From: Leptolyngbya boryana PCC 6306
GTDB lineage: Bacteria > Cyanobacteriota > Cyanobacteriia > Leptolyngbyales > Leptolyngbyaceae
Direction: 5' to 3'
NCBI RefSeq assembly: GCF_000353285.1
Contig: NZ_KB731324.1
Coordinates: forward strand, 5,350,577-5,414,576
Length of the DNA stretch: 64,000 nucleotides
Part shown: positions 16,733 to 25,511 of the stretch, piece after piece
How positions within the stretch are numbered: position 1 is the first letter of the stretch
Layout of the letters: each line of letters opens with the position of its first letter
Notes under the pieces: generated by a model
Seen by the model: only the letters and a program-made list of their open reading frames with translations
Told to the model about the DNA's origin: nothing
Database searches by the model: none
Program-made: the position numbers and the translations under genes

Positions 16733-18004
16733 ATGTCTTCTCCAAGTCCCTTTCCATTTTTTCAAGGCAATTCGCTGTCTGACTTATTTGCTCAGGATAT
16801 TCAAGTCGATCGCGATGCCCTCATTTTGAACTATCCTGCTACGGCAAGTTGGGCAGCTTATCCAAATACGCAGCAATACTTTTTGCAAGATGGGAGTAGT
16901 GAAGCAACCAAAACTTCGTTTGATAAAATCTGTCAGAAGGAACCTTGGAAAAATCTAGCAGTTCTAGGGGATACGCTACCTGGGATTGTGATTGTTCCGC
17001 CTCCATCTCTGCTTGTTCAGTACTGGCGCGATCAGTTTGATTTTCAGGATCAGCAGTTAAAGATGATGGATTGTTCGACGTACTTGGATGATCTCAATGA
17101 GAGTGATCGGTACGATCGCATAATCACTTTATTTCCGTTTGACCGATTACGACCCGAAAAGCACGCGATTCACCCAGACACCCATTACTACTTGCTGAGT
17201 AAAGTAACCCTTGCCGAGTTGGGAGTGCCTTGCCCGAACTATCAAACCTATCATTTAGCTCAAACGAGCCTTGATCAAATTAGCCTGCCAGCCCAATTTC
17301 CTTATTTGATTAAAACCTCACATGGTCTTTCAGGTGAGGGAACTTATATCATTCGTAATGATAGTGATCTGAACTATTGCTTACACGAACTGAAGAAGTA
17401 TCTCAAGATCAATCTACTCCAAACGATTGTGGTCTCAGAGTTCATTCAGCATGAGGTGCATAATTACTGCGTTCAATTTTATGTCAATCAACAAGGCAAC
17501 ATTTCCCTGATTGGTGTAACTCAGCAATTGGTTAGCTCTACAGGGGACTATCTGGGTGGTTTGATTAACTATCACAATGATTTGAGCCAGTTCTTTGAAA
17601 TCATTGAGGCAGTAGGGAACTATGCTCACAAACAAGGATATTTTGGGGTGATTGGTGTAGATATCTTGGAAGATAGAGACGGACAACTCTATGCGATCGA
17701 TGCTAATTTTCGGATTAACGGGTCTACTCCTTTGTGTCTTCAGCGCCATGAACTCTTGAAGTTAGATAAAGCGATCGCGAAATACGCTAGCAGTTACCGC
17801 ATGGAAGGAACGCTCGATTCTATCTTGACGGAGTTGAAACGAGAGCTAGAGCGGAAAGATTTTTTGATCCTCTCAGCACTAGAAAAAGTGAAGTACGGCA
17901 AAATTTATACTGAGATTTATGGCATTGTGACAGGAGCAACGCGAGAAGAGATGCAGCAAATTGAACAACACCTGCATGATAAAGGATTGACATTAGCAGG
18001 TTAA
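16733..18004 (+). CDS. ATP-grasp domain protein of unknown substrate
   Basis: 423 residues from the ATG at 16733; a GTG three bases earlier is an alternative. The middle and C-terminal half have ATP-grasp features: a lysine-bearing strand (FPYLIKTSHGLSGEGTYII) with a glycine-rich loop, an acidic EFIQHEVHNYCVQFYV strand, and the metal-binding IDANFRINGSTP. The enzyme should join a carboxylate to an amine or thiol using ATP. The N-terminal 150 residues match nothing I recognise. Being next to an isoaspartyl peptidase, it may make or handle an amide-linked aspartate or peptide product, but this is inference. Confidence 0.75.
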   Translation: MSSPSPFPFFQGNSLSDLFAQDIQVDRDALILNYPATASWAAYPNTQQYFLQDGSSEATKTSFDKICQKEPWKNLAVLGDTLPGIVIVPPPSLLVQYWRDQFDFQDQQLKMMDCSTYLDDLNESDRYDRIITLFPFDRLRPEKHAIHPDTHYYLLSKVTLAELGVPCPNYQTYHLAQTSLDQISLPAQFPYLIKTSHGLSGEGTYIIRNDSDLNYCLHELKKYLKINLLQTIVVSEFIQHEVHNYCVQFYVNQQGNISLIGVTQQLVSSTGDYLGGLINYHNDLSQFFEIIEAVGNYAHKQGYFGVIGVDILEDRDGQLYAIDANFRINGSTPLCLQRHELLKLDKAIAKYASSYRMEGTLDSILTELKRELERKDFLILSALEKVKYGKIYTEIYGIVTGATREEMQQIEQHLHDKGLTLAG

Positions 18005-18147
18005 GGTATAGATTCTGCATGAATTTGTTCAGTGAAGTAGGTCGCTCTTTGAATTCCAGAGACAATGCGTATTACATGCGCGCTTTTTCTTTAATTTACA
18101 GGCTAAACTGAGAGAGACTACTCTAATCGTCATTTTGAGAAAAATTG

Positions 18148-18477
18148 ATGGCTAAAGCGACCGAGGTTTCATCAAATTTAGTGATTGTGGGCTTTCATGC
18201 ACTCTCTGAGCCATTGCGTGTTCAAGTGCTAGATTTGCTGCGCGATCGCGAACTTTGCGTTTGTGATCTGTGTGAAGCTTTAAGCGTCACCCAATCAAAG
18301 CTTTCTTTTCATCTTAAAACATTGAAAGAAGCTCAGTTGGTCAAGTCTCGGCAAGAAGGACGCTGGATTTATTACAGTTTGAATTTGCCACAGTTCGTTG
18401 TCCTCGAACAGTACCTCGCTGAATTTCGCCGTTTCAGCCCAATCTTACCCGCTCGAAGCTGTCGCGACTCGGAATAA
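18148..18477 (+). CDS. arsR: ArsR/SmtB-family metalloregulator
   Basis: 109 residues from the ATG at 18148; a TTG three bases earlier is weaker. A winged helix-turn-helix (residues 20-80) contains the ELCVCDLCEAL element: Cys37, Cys39 and Cys42 are in the position that binds As(III) in ArsR repressors, just before the recognition helix SVTQSKLSFHLKTL. It represses arsenic genes until trivalent arsenic displaces it from DNA. It is the first gene of the arsenic cluster and probably controls the phosphate-binding protein, GAPDH and arsJ through the palindromes at 18565-18582 and 19802-19829. Confidence 0.92.
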   Translation: MAKATEVSSNLVIVGFHALSEPLRVQVLDLLRDRELCVCDLCEALSVTQSKLSFHLKTLKEAQLVKSRQEGRWIYYSLNLPQFVVLEQYLAEFRRFSPILPARSCRDSE

Positions 18478-18564
18478 TCCATCAAGTTTTTTACAATTCT
18501 TAAGCAGAATGTTTTGTAGCACACTTGAGCAAATCAAATTTATTTGAAATGATTGAGCTGTTAA

Positions 18565-18582
18565 TTATTGAAGCATCAATAA
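18565..18582. promoter_or_regulatory. Candidate ArsR operator before the phosphate-binding protein gene
   Basis: Inverted repeat TTATTGA-AGCA-TCAATAA, ending 8 bases before the likely ATG at 18591. Its A/T-rich dyad resembles ArsR/SmtB operators. Its position argues against the longer reading frame that begins at 18525. Confidence 0.45.
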
Positions 18583-18590
18583 GCTTCATT

Positions 18591-19685
18591 ATGAAAATGC
18601 AGACCTCAACTCTCTTCAAGTTTTTGCTAGGGACTGGATTTGTCATGACGGTTGGATTAGTTGGGTGTACCTCCTCGAATCAGGCAACTGACTCTAATCC
18701 ATCCCAGTCTTCTACTCCTGTAAGAGCAGATGTGCCAAACCCAGTTGTGCCGACTTACTCTGGGATTAAAATCGATGGATCGAGCACAGTTTACCCAGTT
18801 TCGGAGGTCGCTGCGAAAGAGTATCGCAAAGAAAAAGGGGACAAAGCGGGTGCGATCGACGTTAAGTTCTCTGGCACAAGCAGCGGCTTCAAAAAATTCT
18901 GTGCTGGTGAAATCGATATCAACAATGCTTCTCGCCCGATTCTTAAAGAAGAAATCGAGGCTTGTGGAAAAACAGGAGTGCGTTTCTATGAGCTACCGAT
19001 CGCGTTTGATGCCCTTACTCTGGTGGTTAATCCGCAAAATACTTGGGCAAAAGATATTACGGTTGCTGAACTGAAGAAGATTTGGGAACCTGCTGCTCAA
19101 GGCAAAATTACGAACTGGAACCAGGTTCGCGCCTCTTATCCAAACCAACCACTCAAACTATATGGTGCAGGCAAAGAGTCTGGAACATTCAACTATTTCA
19201 ATGAAGTCACGACTGGAAAGCCAAATGAGAGCCGGACAGATTACACCGCCAGCGAGAATGACAATGAGTTAGTCGCGGGAGTCCTAAAAGATCCCAATGC
19301 TCTAGGCTACTTTGGGCTTTCGTACTATGAAGCCAAGCAAAATGAACTTAAAGCCCTTGCTGTTGATTATGAAGGTCGTGGTGCAGTTTTACCCTCACGC
19401 GAAACGGTTGAGAAAGCGCAGTATCGCCCGTTCTCTCGTCCCTTATTTATCTACGTCAACATTACTGCTGCACAGCGTAAACCGGAACTGCAAGCGTTTG
19501 TAACCTACTACCTCGACAATGCTAAACGGTTTGTCACCCAGGTCGGATACATTCCACTACCGGATGAAGGCTACCGATTGACGAACCTGCACTTCTATCA
19601 AGGCAAGGTAGGAACAGTATTTGATGGGGTTCCTCAGCCTGATTTGACGATTAGTGAACTCCTTCGTAAACAAGCTGTATTTTAG
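18591..19685 (+). CDS. PstS/SphX-type phosphate-binding lipoprotein in an arsenic cluster
   Basis: 364 residues from the ATG at 18591 (18597 is also possible). A lipoprotein signal ends at the lipobox LVGC, so the protein is anchored to a membrane outside the cytoplasm. Family motifs: [11 protein letters not shown] near the mature N-terminus, [18 protein letters not shown], and [10 protein letters not shown], all phosphate-contact loops of PstS-type proteins. It would bind phosphate in the periplasm. PstS-like genes next to gapdh-arsJ are found in bacterial arsenate-resistance loci, where they may favour phosphate over arsenate; no pstABC is visible here. A possible ArsR operator precedes it, and a stronger one follows it. 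Confidence 0.88.
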   Translation: MKMQTSTLFKFLLGTGFVMTVGLVGCTSSNQATDSNPSQSSTPVRADVPNPVVPTYSGIKIDGSSTVYPVSEVAAKEYRKEKGDKAGAIDVKFSGTSSGFKKFCAGEIDINNASRPILKEEIEACGKTGVRFYELPIAFDALTLVVNPQNTWAKDITVAELKKIWEPAAQGKITNWNQVRASYPNQPLKLYGAGKESGTFNYFNEVTTGKPNESRTDYTASENDNELVAGVLKDPNALGYFGLSYYEAKQNELKALAVDYEGRGAVLPSRETVEKAQYRPFSRPLFIYVNITAAQRKPELQAFVTYYLDNAKRFVTQVGYIPLPDEGYRLTNLHFYQGKVGTVFDGVPQPDLTISELLRKQAVF

Positions 19686-19801
19686 GAATCGCGTTGAGCA
19701 AGATTGCGATCGATACGTCGCGAAGTCGTCACAACTCTGGAAAGTCAAAACAAGTTTTTTAGATTTGATTTATCTAAAACAGCTCTGAATTGAAGTATTG
19801 C

Positions 19802-19829
19802 ATTAGAATAACTCTAACGTTATTCTAAT
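19802..19829. promoter_or_regulatory. Candidate ArsR operator upstream of gapdh-arsJ
   Basis: A perfect dyad, ATTAGAATAAC-N6-GTTATTCTAAT (11-bp arms), ends 38 bases before the GAPDH start. Size, symmetry and A/T-rich ends fit an ArsR/SmtB-type operator. The gene order (arsR two genes upstream) supports this. Confidence 0.65.
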
Positions 19830-19867
19830 TTAAGTTGAAATGAAGCAGTAGCTTTAAGGTGAGGCAC

Positions 19868-20878
19868 ATGGTTGTACGAGTTGGAATCAATGGTTTTGGT
19901 CGGATTGGACGGCTCGATTTCCGTGCTGCTTGGGGTTGGTCGGAATTTGAATTTGTTCACATCAACGAAGTCAAAGGCGGAGCGGAAACTGCCGCTCATT
20001 TACTCAAATTTGATTCAGTGCATGGGCGATGGGCACCCGATGTCGAAGCTGGAAGCGATCGCATTCTCATTGATGGACAACCTGTGACCTTCAGCGAATA
20101 TGCGAAACCCGGTGAAGTCCCTTGGGAAGATTACGGCGTTGATATCGTGCTGGAATGTTCAGGTAAGTTTCGCACTCCTGAAACACTTGATCCCTACTTC
20201 AAGCGCGGAGTGAAAAAGGTGATTGTCGCGGCTCCCGTCAAACAAGGAGCGCTCAATATTGTCATGGGAATCAATGACCATCTTTATCAGTCGGATGAGC
20301 ATCACCTCCTAACTGCCGCATCTTGTACGACCAATTGCCTTGCGCCTGTAGTGAAAGTGATTCATGAGGGGCTAGGCATCAAGCATGGAATCATTACAAC
20401 GATTCACGACAATACCAACACTCAAACGATCGTTGATGCTCCCCATAAAGATTTGCGTCGTGCGAGAGCCACAAGCTTATCGCTCATTCCAACAACTACA
20501 GGATCAGCAACCGCGATCGGGCTAATCTATCCGGAACTCAATGGTAAGTTGAATGGTTTAGCAGTGCGAGTTCCCTTGCTCAATGCCTCGCTGACAGATT
20601 GCGTGTTTGAAGTCGCGCGATCGACCAGTGTTGAAGAAGTCAACCAATTGCTCAAAACAGCCTCGGAAACTTCGTTAAACGGCATTTTGGGATACGAAGA
20701 ACGTCCGTTGGTGTCGATCGACTATAAAGATGATCCGCGATCGTCGATTATTGATGCCCTCTCCACAATGGTTGTCGATGAAACCCAGGTAAAAATTTTG
20801 GCTTGGTATGACAACGAATGGGGCTACTCGAATCGTATGGTCGAACTGGCTCGAAAAGTTGCATTGAGTTTGAATTAA
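19868..20878 (+). CDS. gapdh: Glyceraldehyde-3-phosphate dehydrogenase, ArsJ-associated
   Basis: 336 residues from the ATG at 19868, which has AAGGTGAGG just upstream; a GTG at 19859 is in frame but sits inside that ribosome site. NAD-binding [10 protein letters not shown] at 7-16, catalytic Cys153 in [10 protein letters not shown] and the [11 protein letters not shown] motif near the C-terminus are intact. In arsenic operons such an enzyme uses arsenate in place of phosphate to form 1-arseno-3-phosphoglycerate, which ArsJ exports. Its start lies 38 bases after the candidate operator and arsJ begins 18 bases after its stop. The divergent context (arsR, phosphate-binding protein, arsJ) makes a glycolytic role less likely. 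Confidence 0.94.
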   Translation: MVVRVGINGFGRIGRLDFRAAWGWSEFEFVHINEVKGGAETAAHLLKFDSVHGRWAPDVEAGSDRILIDGQPVTFSEYAKPGEVPWEDYGVDIVLECSGKFRTPETLDPYFKRGVKKVIVAAPVKQGALNIVMGINDHLYQSDEHHLLTAASCTTNCLAPVVKVIHEGLGIKHGIITTIHDNTNTQTIVDAPHKDLRRARATSLSLIPTTTGSATAIGLIYPELNGKLNGLAVRVPLLNASLTDCVFEVARSTSVEEVNQLLKTASETSLNGILGYEERPLVSIDYKDDPRSSIIDALSTMVVDETQVKILAWYDNEWGYSNRMVELARKVALSLN

Positions 20879-20896
20879 CCCTTTTATCATTGCCCT

Positions 20897-22159
20897 ATGT
20901 CATCTACAACGGCTCATAATGCCAACCTAAAAAACTACATCCTCGTGACGCTTGCTTATTGGGGATTTACAATCACTGATGGCGCATTGAGATTGTTAGT
21001 TCTGCTCTATTTTTACGAGATTGGTTACTCGCCGTTGCAAGTTGCATTTCTCTTTCTGTTTTATGAAGTGTTTGGAGTTGTGACTAATTTCTTCGGAGGT
21101 TGGATCGGCTCTCAACTTGGGTTAAAAGTGACGCTCTATGCAGGAATCGGGTTGCAGATCTTTGCATTGGTGATGTTGTCATTTCTCGATCGTAACTGGG
21201 CGCAATGGTTTGCAGTTGGATATGTGATGGTCTCTCAAGCCTTTTCTGGCATTGCAAAAGATCTGACGAAAATGAGTTCTAAGAGTGCGATCCGATTGGT
21301 TGTGCCTCAAGATGCACAGTCTTCATTGTTCAAATGGGTTGCAATTCTCACTGGATCAAAGAATGCGCTCAAAGGATTCGGATTCTTTCTAGGCGCTGCG
21401 TTACTTGCATCGATCGGCTTTGTCAATTCGCTGTGGTGGATGGCAGGTGGATTGTTTGTCTTGATGTTCACTGGATTGATGTTGCCGAAAGGTATGGGCA
21501 AAATCAAAGCCAAGGTGAAATTTACACAACTGTTTTCTAAGAGTCGCGAAATCAATATCTTGTCAGCCGCAAGATTTTTTCTCTTTGGTTCTCGGGATGT
21601 TTGGTTTGTTGTTGGCTTACCTGTGTTCTTACGTGGAGTACTCGGCTGGTCATTCTACCAAGTCGGTAGCTTCATGGCGCTCTGGGTCATTGGCTACGGA
21701 ATTGTTCAATCCTCTGCCCCTGCGTTAATTCAGCGATTTGGGTCGGGTCGTCCGCCCTCGACGAGTACGATTCGATTTTGGACGGTTACTTTGACGATCG
21801 TACCTGCCTTAATCGCGATCGCGCTTGCTGTTGGGGTCGATCCAAACTCTGCGATCGTCGGTGGCTTAATGATCTTTGGTGTCGTCTTTGCTTTCAATTC
21901 AGCCGTACATTCTTACTTGGTTCTAGCGTATACGGATGATGATAAAGTCGCCCTGAATGTCGGGTTTTACTATATGGCAAACTCTGGAGGACGATTGGCA
22001 GGAACCGTTTTATCAGGGCTGATCTATCAAAGCTTTGGCTTGATCGGCTGCTTGTGGACTTCAGCCGCGTTTGTTGTTGCTGCTGCACTGATTTCTCTCA
22101 AATTGCCAACCCCAAAGCCGAGTAAAGCGATCGCTTGGAAGGCGAAAGACGGAGATTAA
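20897..22159 (+). CDS. arsJ: Organoarsenical efflux permease ArsJ (MFS)
   Basis: 420 residues with about 11-12 membrane segments. The N-terminus (LVTLAYWGFTITDGALRLLVLLYF), the EVFGVVTNFFGGWIG motif in the first loop and GIAKDLTKMSSKSAIR in the central loop match the ArsJ branch of the major facilitator superfamily. It exports 1-arseno-3-phosphoglycerate, which breaks down outside the cell to arsenate and 3-phosphoglycerate; together with the GAPDH this amounts to arsenate efflux. It sits 18 bases after gapdh in the same operon. Confidence 0.93.
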   Translation: MSSTTAHNANLKNYILVTLAYWGFTITDGALRLLVLLYFYEIGYSPLQVAFLFLFYEVFGVVTNFFGGWIGSQLGLKVTLYAGIGLQIFALVMLSFLDRNWAQWFAVGYVMVSQAFSGIAKDLTKMSSKSAIRLVVPQDAQSSLFKWVAILTGSKNALKGFGFFLGAALLASIGFVNSLWWMAGGLFVLMFTGLMLPKGMGKIKAKVKFTQLFSKSREINILSAARFFLFGSRDVWFVVGLPVFLRGVLGWSFYQVGSFMALWVIGYGIVQSSAPALIQRFGSGRPPSTSTIRFWTVTLTIVPALIAIALAVGVDPNSAIVGGLMIFGVVFAFNSAVHSYLVLAYTDDDKVALNVGFYYMANSGGRLAGTVLSGLIYQSFGLIGCLWTSAAFVVAAALISLKLPTPKPSKAIAWKAKDGD

Positions 22160-22328
22160 TGCGATGAGCTTGATGCTTGATCGACTGAAAAATGCCGTTC
22201 TGCATAAGCGAGCTACAGTCGAACCAGAAGTGCTAGCGCATTCCGACTAATGACACAATCACAGATATCCCCTGAGTCAAAAGAATCGAAGCACTAGCAA
22301 CTTACTAGCTCACTGGACAGAACTCGAA

Positions 22329-22347
22329 CAGAACGGATTCAGTTCTG
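22329..22347 (+). terminator. Small hairpin after arsJ
   Basis: CAGAAC-GGATTCA-GTTCTG in the 190-base convergent gap between arsJ and the next minus-strand gene. It has a short stem and no T-run, so it is weak. Confidence 0.3.
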
Positions 22348-22350
22348 AAT

Positions 22351-22863
22351 TTACCGATGACCTAACCATTTTGCTGCGATCGCACCAAAGGCAGCACCGA
22401 CAACCGGATTACTCAGGAATTTCACCAATGCAGGTTGATCGGCTAACACGTCATGAAAAATATCCGGGTAATTGTGATACACAAAGGCAGCCAGTTTACT
22501 GACATCATCTGCACTCATGCGACTTGGGTGATGGGTCGATAGTCCAAGTTGCTTTTCTAAATCGCGATCGTGAATGCCGCGTTTCTTAAGATGGCTGAAA
22601 AATTCTCGCGCCACATCATCTCGCTCATTGGGTTTGATTTGCGCGATCGCTTTTTGCAGTTCGGGTTCCATCTGGCTTGAGGGCACCTGATTTGGATTGA
22701 AAGAACGGCTAAAGATCTGATGACGTTCATCTCTTGTCGATCGTTGAGCAAAATCATCAAAATTTTGATAGTTCTGTGAAGTGCTTTCTTCGTCAATGCT
22801 CTCGGTATTTCCACCCGCCAAATCTTGCATGACTTGGCGCTTATAAGCGTCACTACTCGACAT
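22351..22863 (-). CDS. Hypothetical protein with C-terminal small hydrophobic segment
   Basis: 170 residues from the ATG at 22863, which has AGGAG eight bases upstream; an ATG two codons earlier is too close to it. The N-terminus is polar and Gln/Ser-rich. The middle has an amphipathic region (DVAREFFSHLKKRGI, DRDLEKQLGLSTHHPSRM, DDVSKLAAFVYHNYPDIFHDVL), and the end has a weakly hydrophobic helix with GAAFGAIAAKWLG. No named family is recognised. The repeated helix-loop pattern in the middle recalls small regulatory or scaffold proteins, but I cannot assign a function. Confidence 0.75.
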   Translation of the reverse strand: MSSSDAYKRQVMQDLAGGNTESIDEESTSQNYQNFDDFAQRSTRDERHQIFSRSFNPNQVPSSQMEPELQKAIAQIKPNERDDVAREFFSHLKKRGIHDRDLEKQLGLSTHHPSRMSADDVSKLAAFVYHNYPDIFHDVLADQPALVKFLSNPVVGAAFGAIAAKWLGHR

Positions 22864-22907
22864 GATCATTTCTCCTGGTCAAATCACTAAATACTGTAGA
22901 TACGTTA

Positions 22908-23348
22908 CTAACTTGCAGACTGATATTGAATCTTGTTGGACTGTTGATCATACTGAGCCGTCAGAATCAACTGCTTGTCCGGGGCATAAACTAAGACCGT
23001 GAGATCTTGATTGGGAAAGTTTTTATGAAATCCTTGCGTCAGCGATCGAGTCAGATCTTTGACTTCGGTCGGACGCACCTGTGAAGAAATCACAACCCCT
23101 AATTTATTGTTGTCGCGCACGTAGGCATCTTTGATCAAGCCTTTGCTGGTCGTCACAACCCAGTTGCCAAAATCTTGTCCTACTCCTGAATTGCCGCGTT
23201 CAAGCTGGCTATAACTGCGGGTAATGGGTGCAGAAACATTGGTTGGAGGTGCTTTAGCAGTTGCAGCACTACATGCAGTGGTAAATAGCACAACGAAAAC
23301 GAGCGCAATGGTTGCGAGAACCTTGCGACTGTGTTGAAAAACGTTCAC
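22908..23348 (-). CDS. Small secreted lipoprotein of unknown function
   Basis: 146 residues starting at a GTG (23348) with AGGAGG just upstream. A signal peptide of about 25 residues ends at a lipobox (FTTAC), so the mature protein is anchored by its N-terminal Cys26. The mature part has alternating polar and hydrophobic strands (DFGNWVVTTSKGL, VYAPDKQLILTAQYD) and looks like a compact alpha/beta domain. No family recognised. It lies 44 bases upstream of the preceding minus-strand gene, so the two may form a pair. Confidence 0.75.
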   Translation of the reverse strand: MNVFQHSRKVLATIALVFVVLFTTACSAATAKAPPTNVSAPITRSYSQLERGNSGVGQDFGNWVVTTSKGLIKDAYVRDNNKLGVVISSQVRPTEVKDLTRSLTQGFHKNFPNQDLTVLVYAPDKQLILTAQYDQQSNKIQYQSAS

Positions 23349-23698
23349 GGTATCCTCCTGAGTAATAAGTGGATATCGAAGTCATGCGGACAAAACTCTG
23401 GGTGAAGAATCTGTCTGCAAAATCTTTCCGAATGGTGGAGATCTGGACAACTTTCCTAATGAAGTGCCATAGGGCATGTCCTAACTTCTAAAGTAAATGC
23501 TCTACTTTTGCTTAAGAGTAAAGATGTTGCTCAGCTGATTTCACCCGTCTGAGGTTGCAAGTCAGTCTACCTCTTGGGGTTTTTCTACGAGGCAATTAAT
23601 GATTCAGTTTATGTCTAACAATCGATAGATGAGTATGAAAAATCTTCGACCTACTGTATGAAGTAAATCCCCTGCGCTTAAAGCGATATGGTTTAGTC
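23349..23698. other. Divergent intergenic region
   Basis: About 350 bases between the lipoprotein gene and the HTH gene. It must contain both promoters. I see no repeat, hairpin or short gene that I could support. Confidence 0.4.
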
Positions 23699-24196
23699 AT
23701 GAACCCATTAAAGCTTCGTTTGGAAGAATGTTCAGCATTCGGAATTTTAGTTTTAAATTATCTCGAAAAAAATCCGCAGACTAACATGAGCCAACTTGCG
23801 AGAGATGTGAACATTTCAAGAGCAGGACTTGGCTGGATTTGTCGCAAAGAAAGCAATCCTGATGAACGCACAGCAAATCGCATTGCTCGGATTATTGGAG
23901 TGGATCTGACTGAAGTTGCACGGCTGGTTCACGAAAATAAAATCGAGAAACTTGCGAGGCGCAGTGCTCTTGAGTATGCCACGAAATTTAGTAAAGATTC
24001 AGTTCACATCGTGATTCCTCAAGAAGATGCGATCGCTGGATTGAATGCGATCGTCCAAGCATTTCATACCGTGACTCGAAGTGTGCCAGAGATCGAAAAA
24101 CCGACAGACTTCCAGATTTACAAACAAGCTTATGAAATTGTGAAGCGGCAGTTTTTAGCTCGAAATATTCCTAGAAAGCAGAAGACAACGATTTAA
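23699..24196 (+). CDS. Helix-turn-helix regulator-like protein
   Basis: 165 residues. An N-terminal HTH (about 28-75) with MSQLARDVNISRAGLGWICRKESNPDERTANRIARIIGV is XRE/cI-like: a helix, turn and recognition helix followed by a fourth helix. The C-terminal half is helical (YKQAYEIVKRQFLARNIPRK) with no recognised domain. It probably binds DNA, but the target is unknown. Its stop is 7 bases from the fahA stop (convergent), so it is a separate unit. Confidence 0.7.
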   Translation: MNPLKLRLEECSAFGILVLNYLEKNPQTNMSQLARDVNISRAGLGWICRKESNPDERTANRIARIIGVDLTEVARLVHENKIEKLARRSALEYATKFSKDSVHIVIPQEDAIAGLNAIVQAFHTVTRSVPEIEKPTDFQIYKQAYEIVKRQFLARNIPRKQKTTI

Positions 24197-24203
24197 TTTA
24201 CTA

Positions 24204-25511
24204 TTAAGTTTGCGCAATCCTGCCCTGACATTGACCCATCCCAATCTTGACGTACCCCTTTTCTTCACAATAGCCCTGAAGCGTAACTTCATCTCCTTCG
24301 ACTAGAAACGATCGCACTTCTCCCGTTGGAAGCGTGATCGGCTGTGTTCCTCGTTGCGTGAGTTCTAACAAGCAGCCTTGAGTCCCTGTTTCATTGCCTG
24401 AAATTGTTCCGCTAGAAAATAAATCTCCAGGGCGAAGATTGCAGCCATTACTCGCATGATGGGTGAGCATTTGTGCCACTGTCCAATACATATGTTGGAA
24501 GTTGCTCTGACTTAGACGCAAGGGGGCGATGTTCTCTTGACGCATTTTTGCAGAAGACAACATGACTTCTAGTTTTATGGAAATCCCACCTGTACTTTGA
24601 TTAGAAGATGACATGAGATAAGGCAGAATTGGCGGATCATCGACTGACCTTGTAAATGCAGTGCCTCGAAATGGAGCAAGAGCTTCCATCGTCACAACCC
24701 AGGGAGAGAGTGTAGTGGCAAAGCTTTTAGACAGAAAAGGACCAAGGGGCTGGTATTCCCAAGCTTGAATGTCTCGCGCCGACCAATCATTTACGAGGCA
24801 TAAGCCGAATAAGTGGTCTTCTGCTTGATCGATCGAGATGGTGTCTCCTAAGTCATTTCCTTTTCCCACAAAGCAACCGACTTCAAGCTCGTAGTCCAAC
24901 ATTTGAGTCGGGGCAAATGTCGGAGTTGAGCGATTTGCTGGTTTCTGCTGACCGTGGGGACGTTTGATTGAAGTGCCAGTTGGAACAATGGATGATGCTC
25001 GTCCGTGATACGCGATCGGGACATATTTATAGTTCGGCAGTAGGGGATTGTCGGGGCGAAATAGCTTACCCACATTGGTTGCGTGAAAAATAGAAGCGTA
25101 GAAATCTGTGTAATCGCCGATCGTGGCAGGCAAAAGCAATTGTGCGTCTGACATCGAAACAAGGATTCTGCTATCGGGAGCTTGTCCGACACGAAGTAAT
25201 TGGCTGAGATGATGGCGCAGGCGTAACGAGGCTGGCTTCCCCATCGCCATCAATGAGTTTAAGGTCGAAGCACAGCAGGCAGCTTGCAGAGCTTCTGGTA
25301 GTTCCTCAAGTCGCCCAAGTTTCTGGCAAGCCATGAGATCGAGAATTTGATCGCCGATCGCAACACCAATATGCGGTGTTTCAGAACGATTTTGGGCTTG
25401 AAATATTCCAAAAGGAAGATTCTGAATTGGGAAATCAGTGTCGGCTTGATTTGCAGAGTGAACCCAACTCCGCAAATTTGGATCGTGAGTAAAATCAATC
25501 GCGCAGGTCAT
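24204..25511 (-). CDS. fahA: Fumarylacetoacetase
   Basis: 435 residues. Family signatures: VPIAYHGRASSIVPTG, the metal-binding LDYELEVGCFVGKGNDLG, LVNDWSARDIQAWEYQPLGPF, and the C-terminal SGTISGNETGTQGCLLEL. It hydrolyses fumarylacetoacetate to fumarate and acetoacetate, the last step of tyrosine and homogentisate breakdown. Its start codon overlaps the stop of the preceding unknown gene by four bases (ATGA), so the two are translationally coupled. hppD and hmgA, the earlier steps, are divergent just upstream. Confidence 0.95.
   Translation of the reverse strand: MTCAIDFTHDPNLRSWVHSANQADTDFPIQNLPFGIFQAQNRSETPHIGVAIGDQILDLMACQKLGRLEELPEALQAACCASTLNSLMAMGKPASLRLRHHLSQLLRVGQAPDSRILVSMSDAQLLLPATIGDYTDFYASIFHATNVGKLFRPDNPLLPNYKYVPIAYHGRASSIVPTGTSIKRPHGQQKPANRSTPTFAPTQMLDYELEVGCFVGKGNDLGDTISIDQAEDHLFGLCLVNDWSARDIQAWEYQPLGPFLSKSFATTLSPWVVTMEALAPFRGTAFTRSVDDPPILPYLMSSSNQSTGGISIKLEVMLSSAKMRQENIAPLRLSQSNFQHMYWTVAQMLTHHASNGCNLRPGDLFSSGTISGNETGTQGCLLELTQRGTQPITLPTGEVRSFLVEGDEVTLQGYCEEKGYVKIGMGQCQGRIAQT

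Noticed and set aside
22164-22250. 28-codon frame after arsJ (MSLMLDRLKNAV...)
   Set aside because: It is too short to judge, has no good ribosome site, and has no known match; it may be a remnant or chance.
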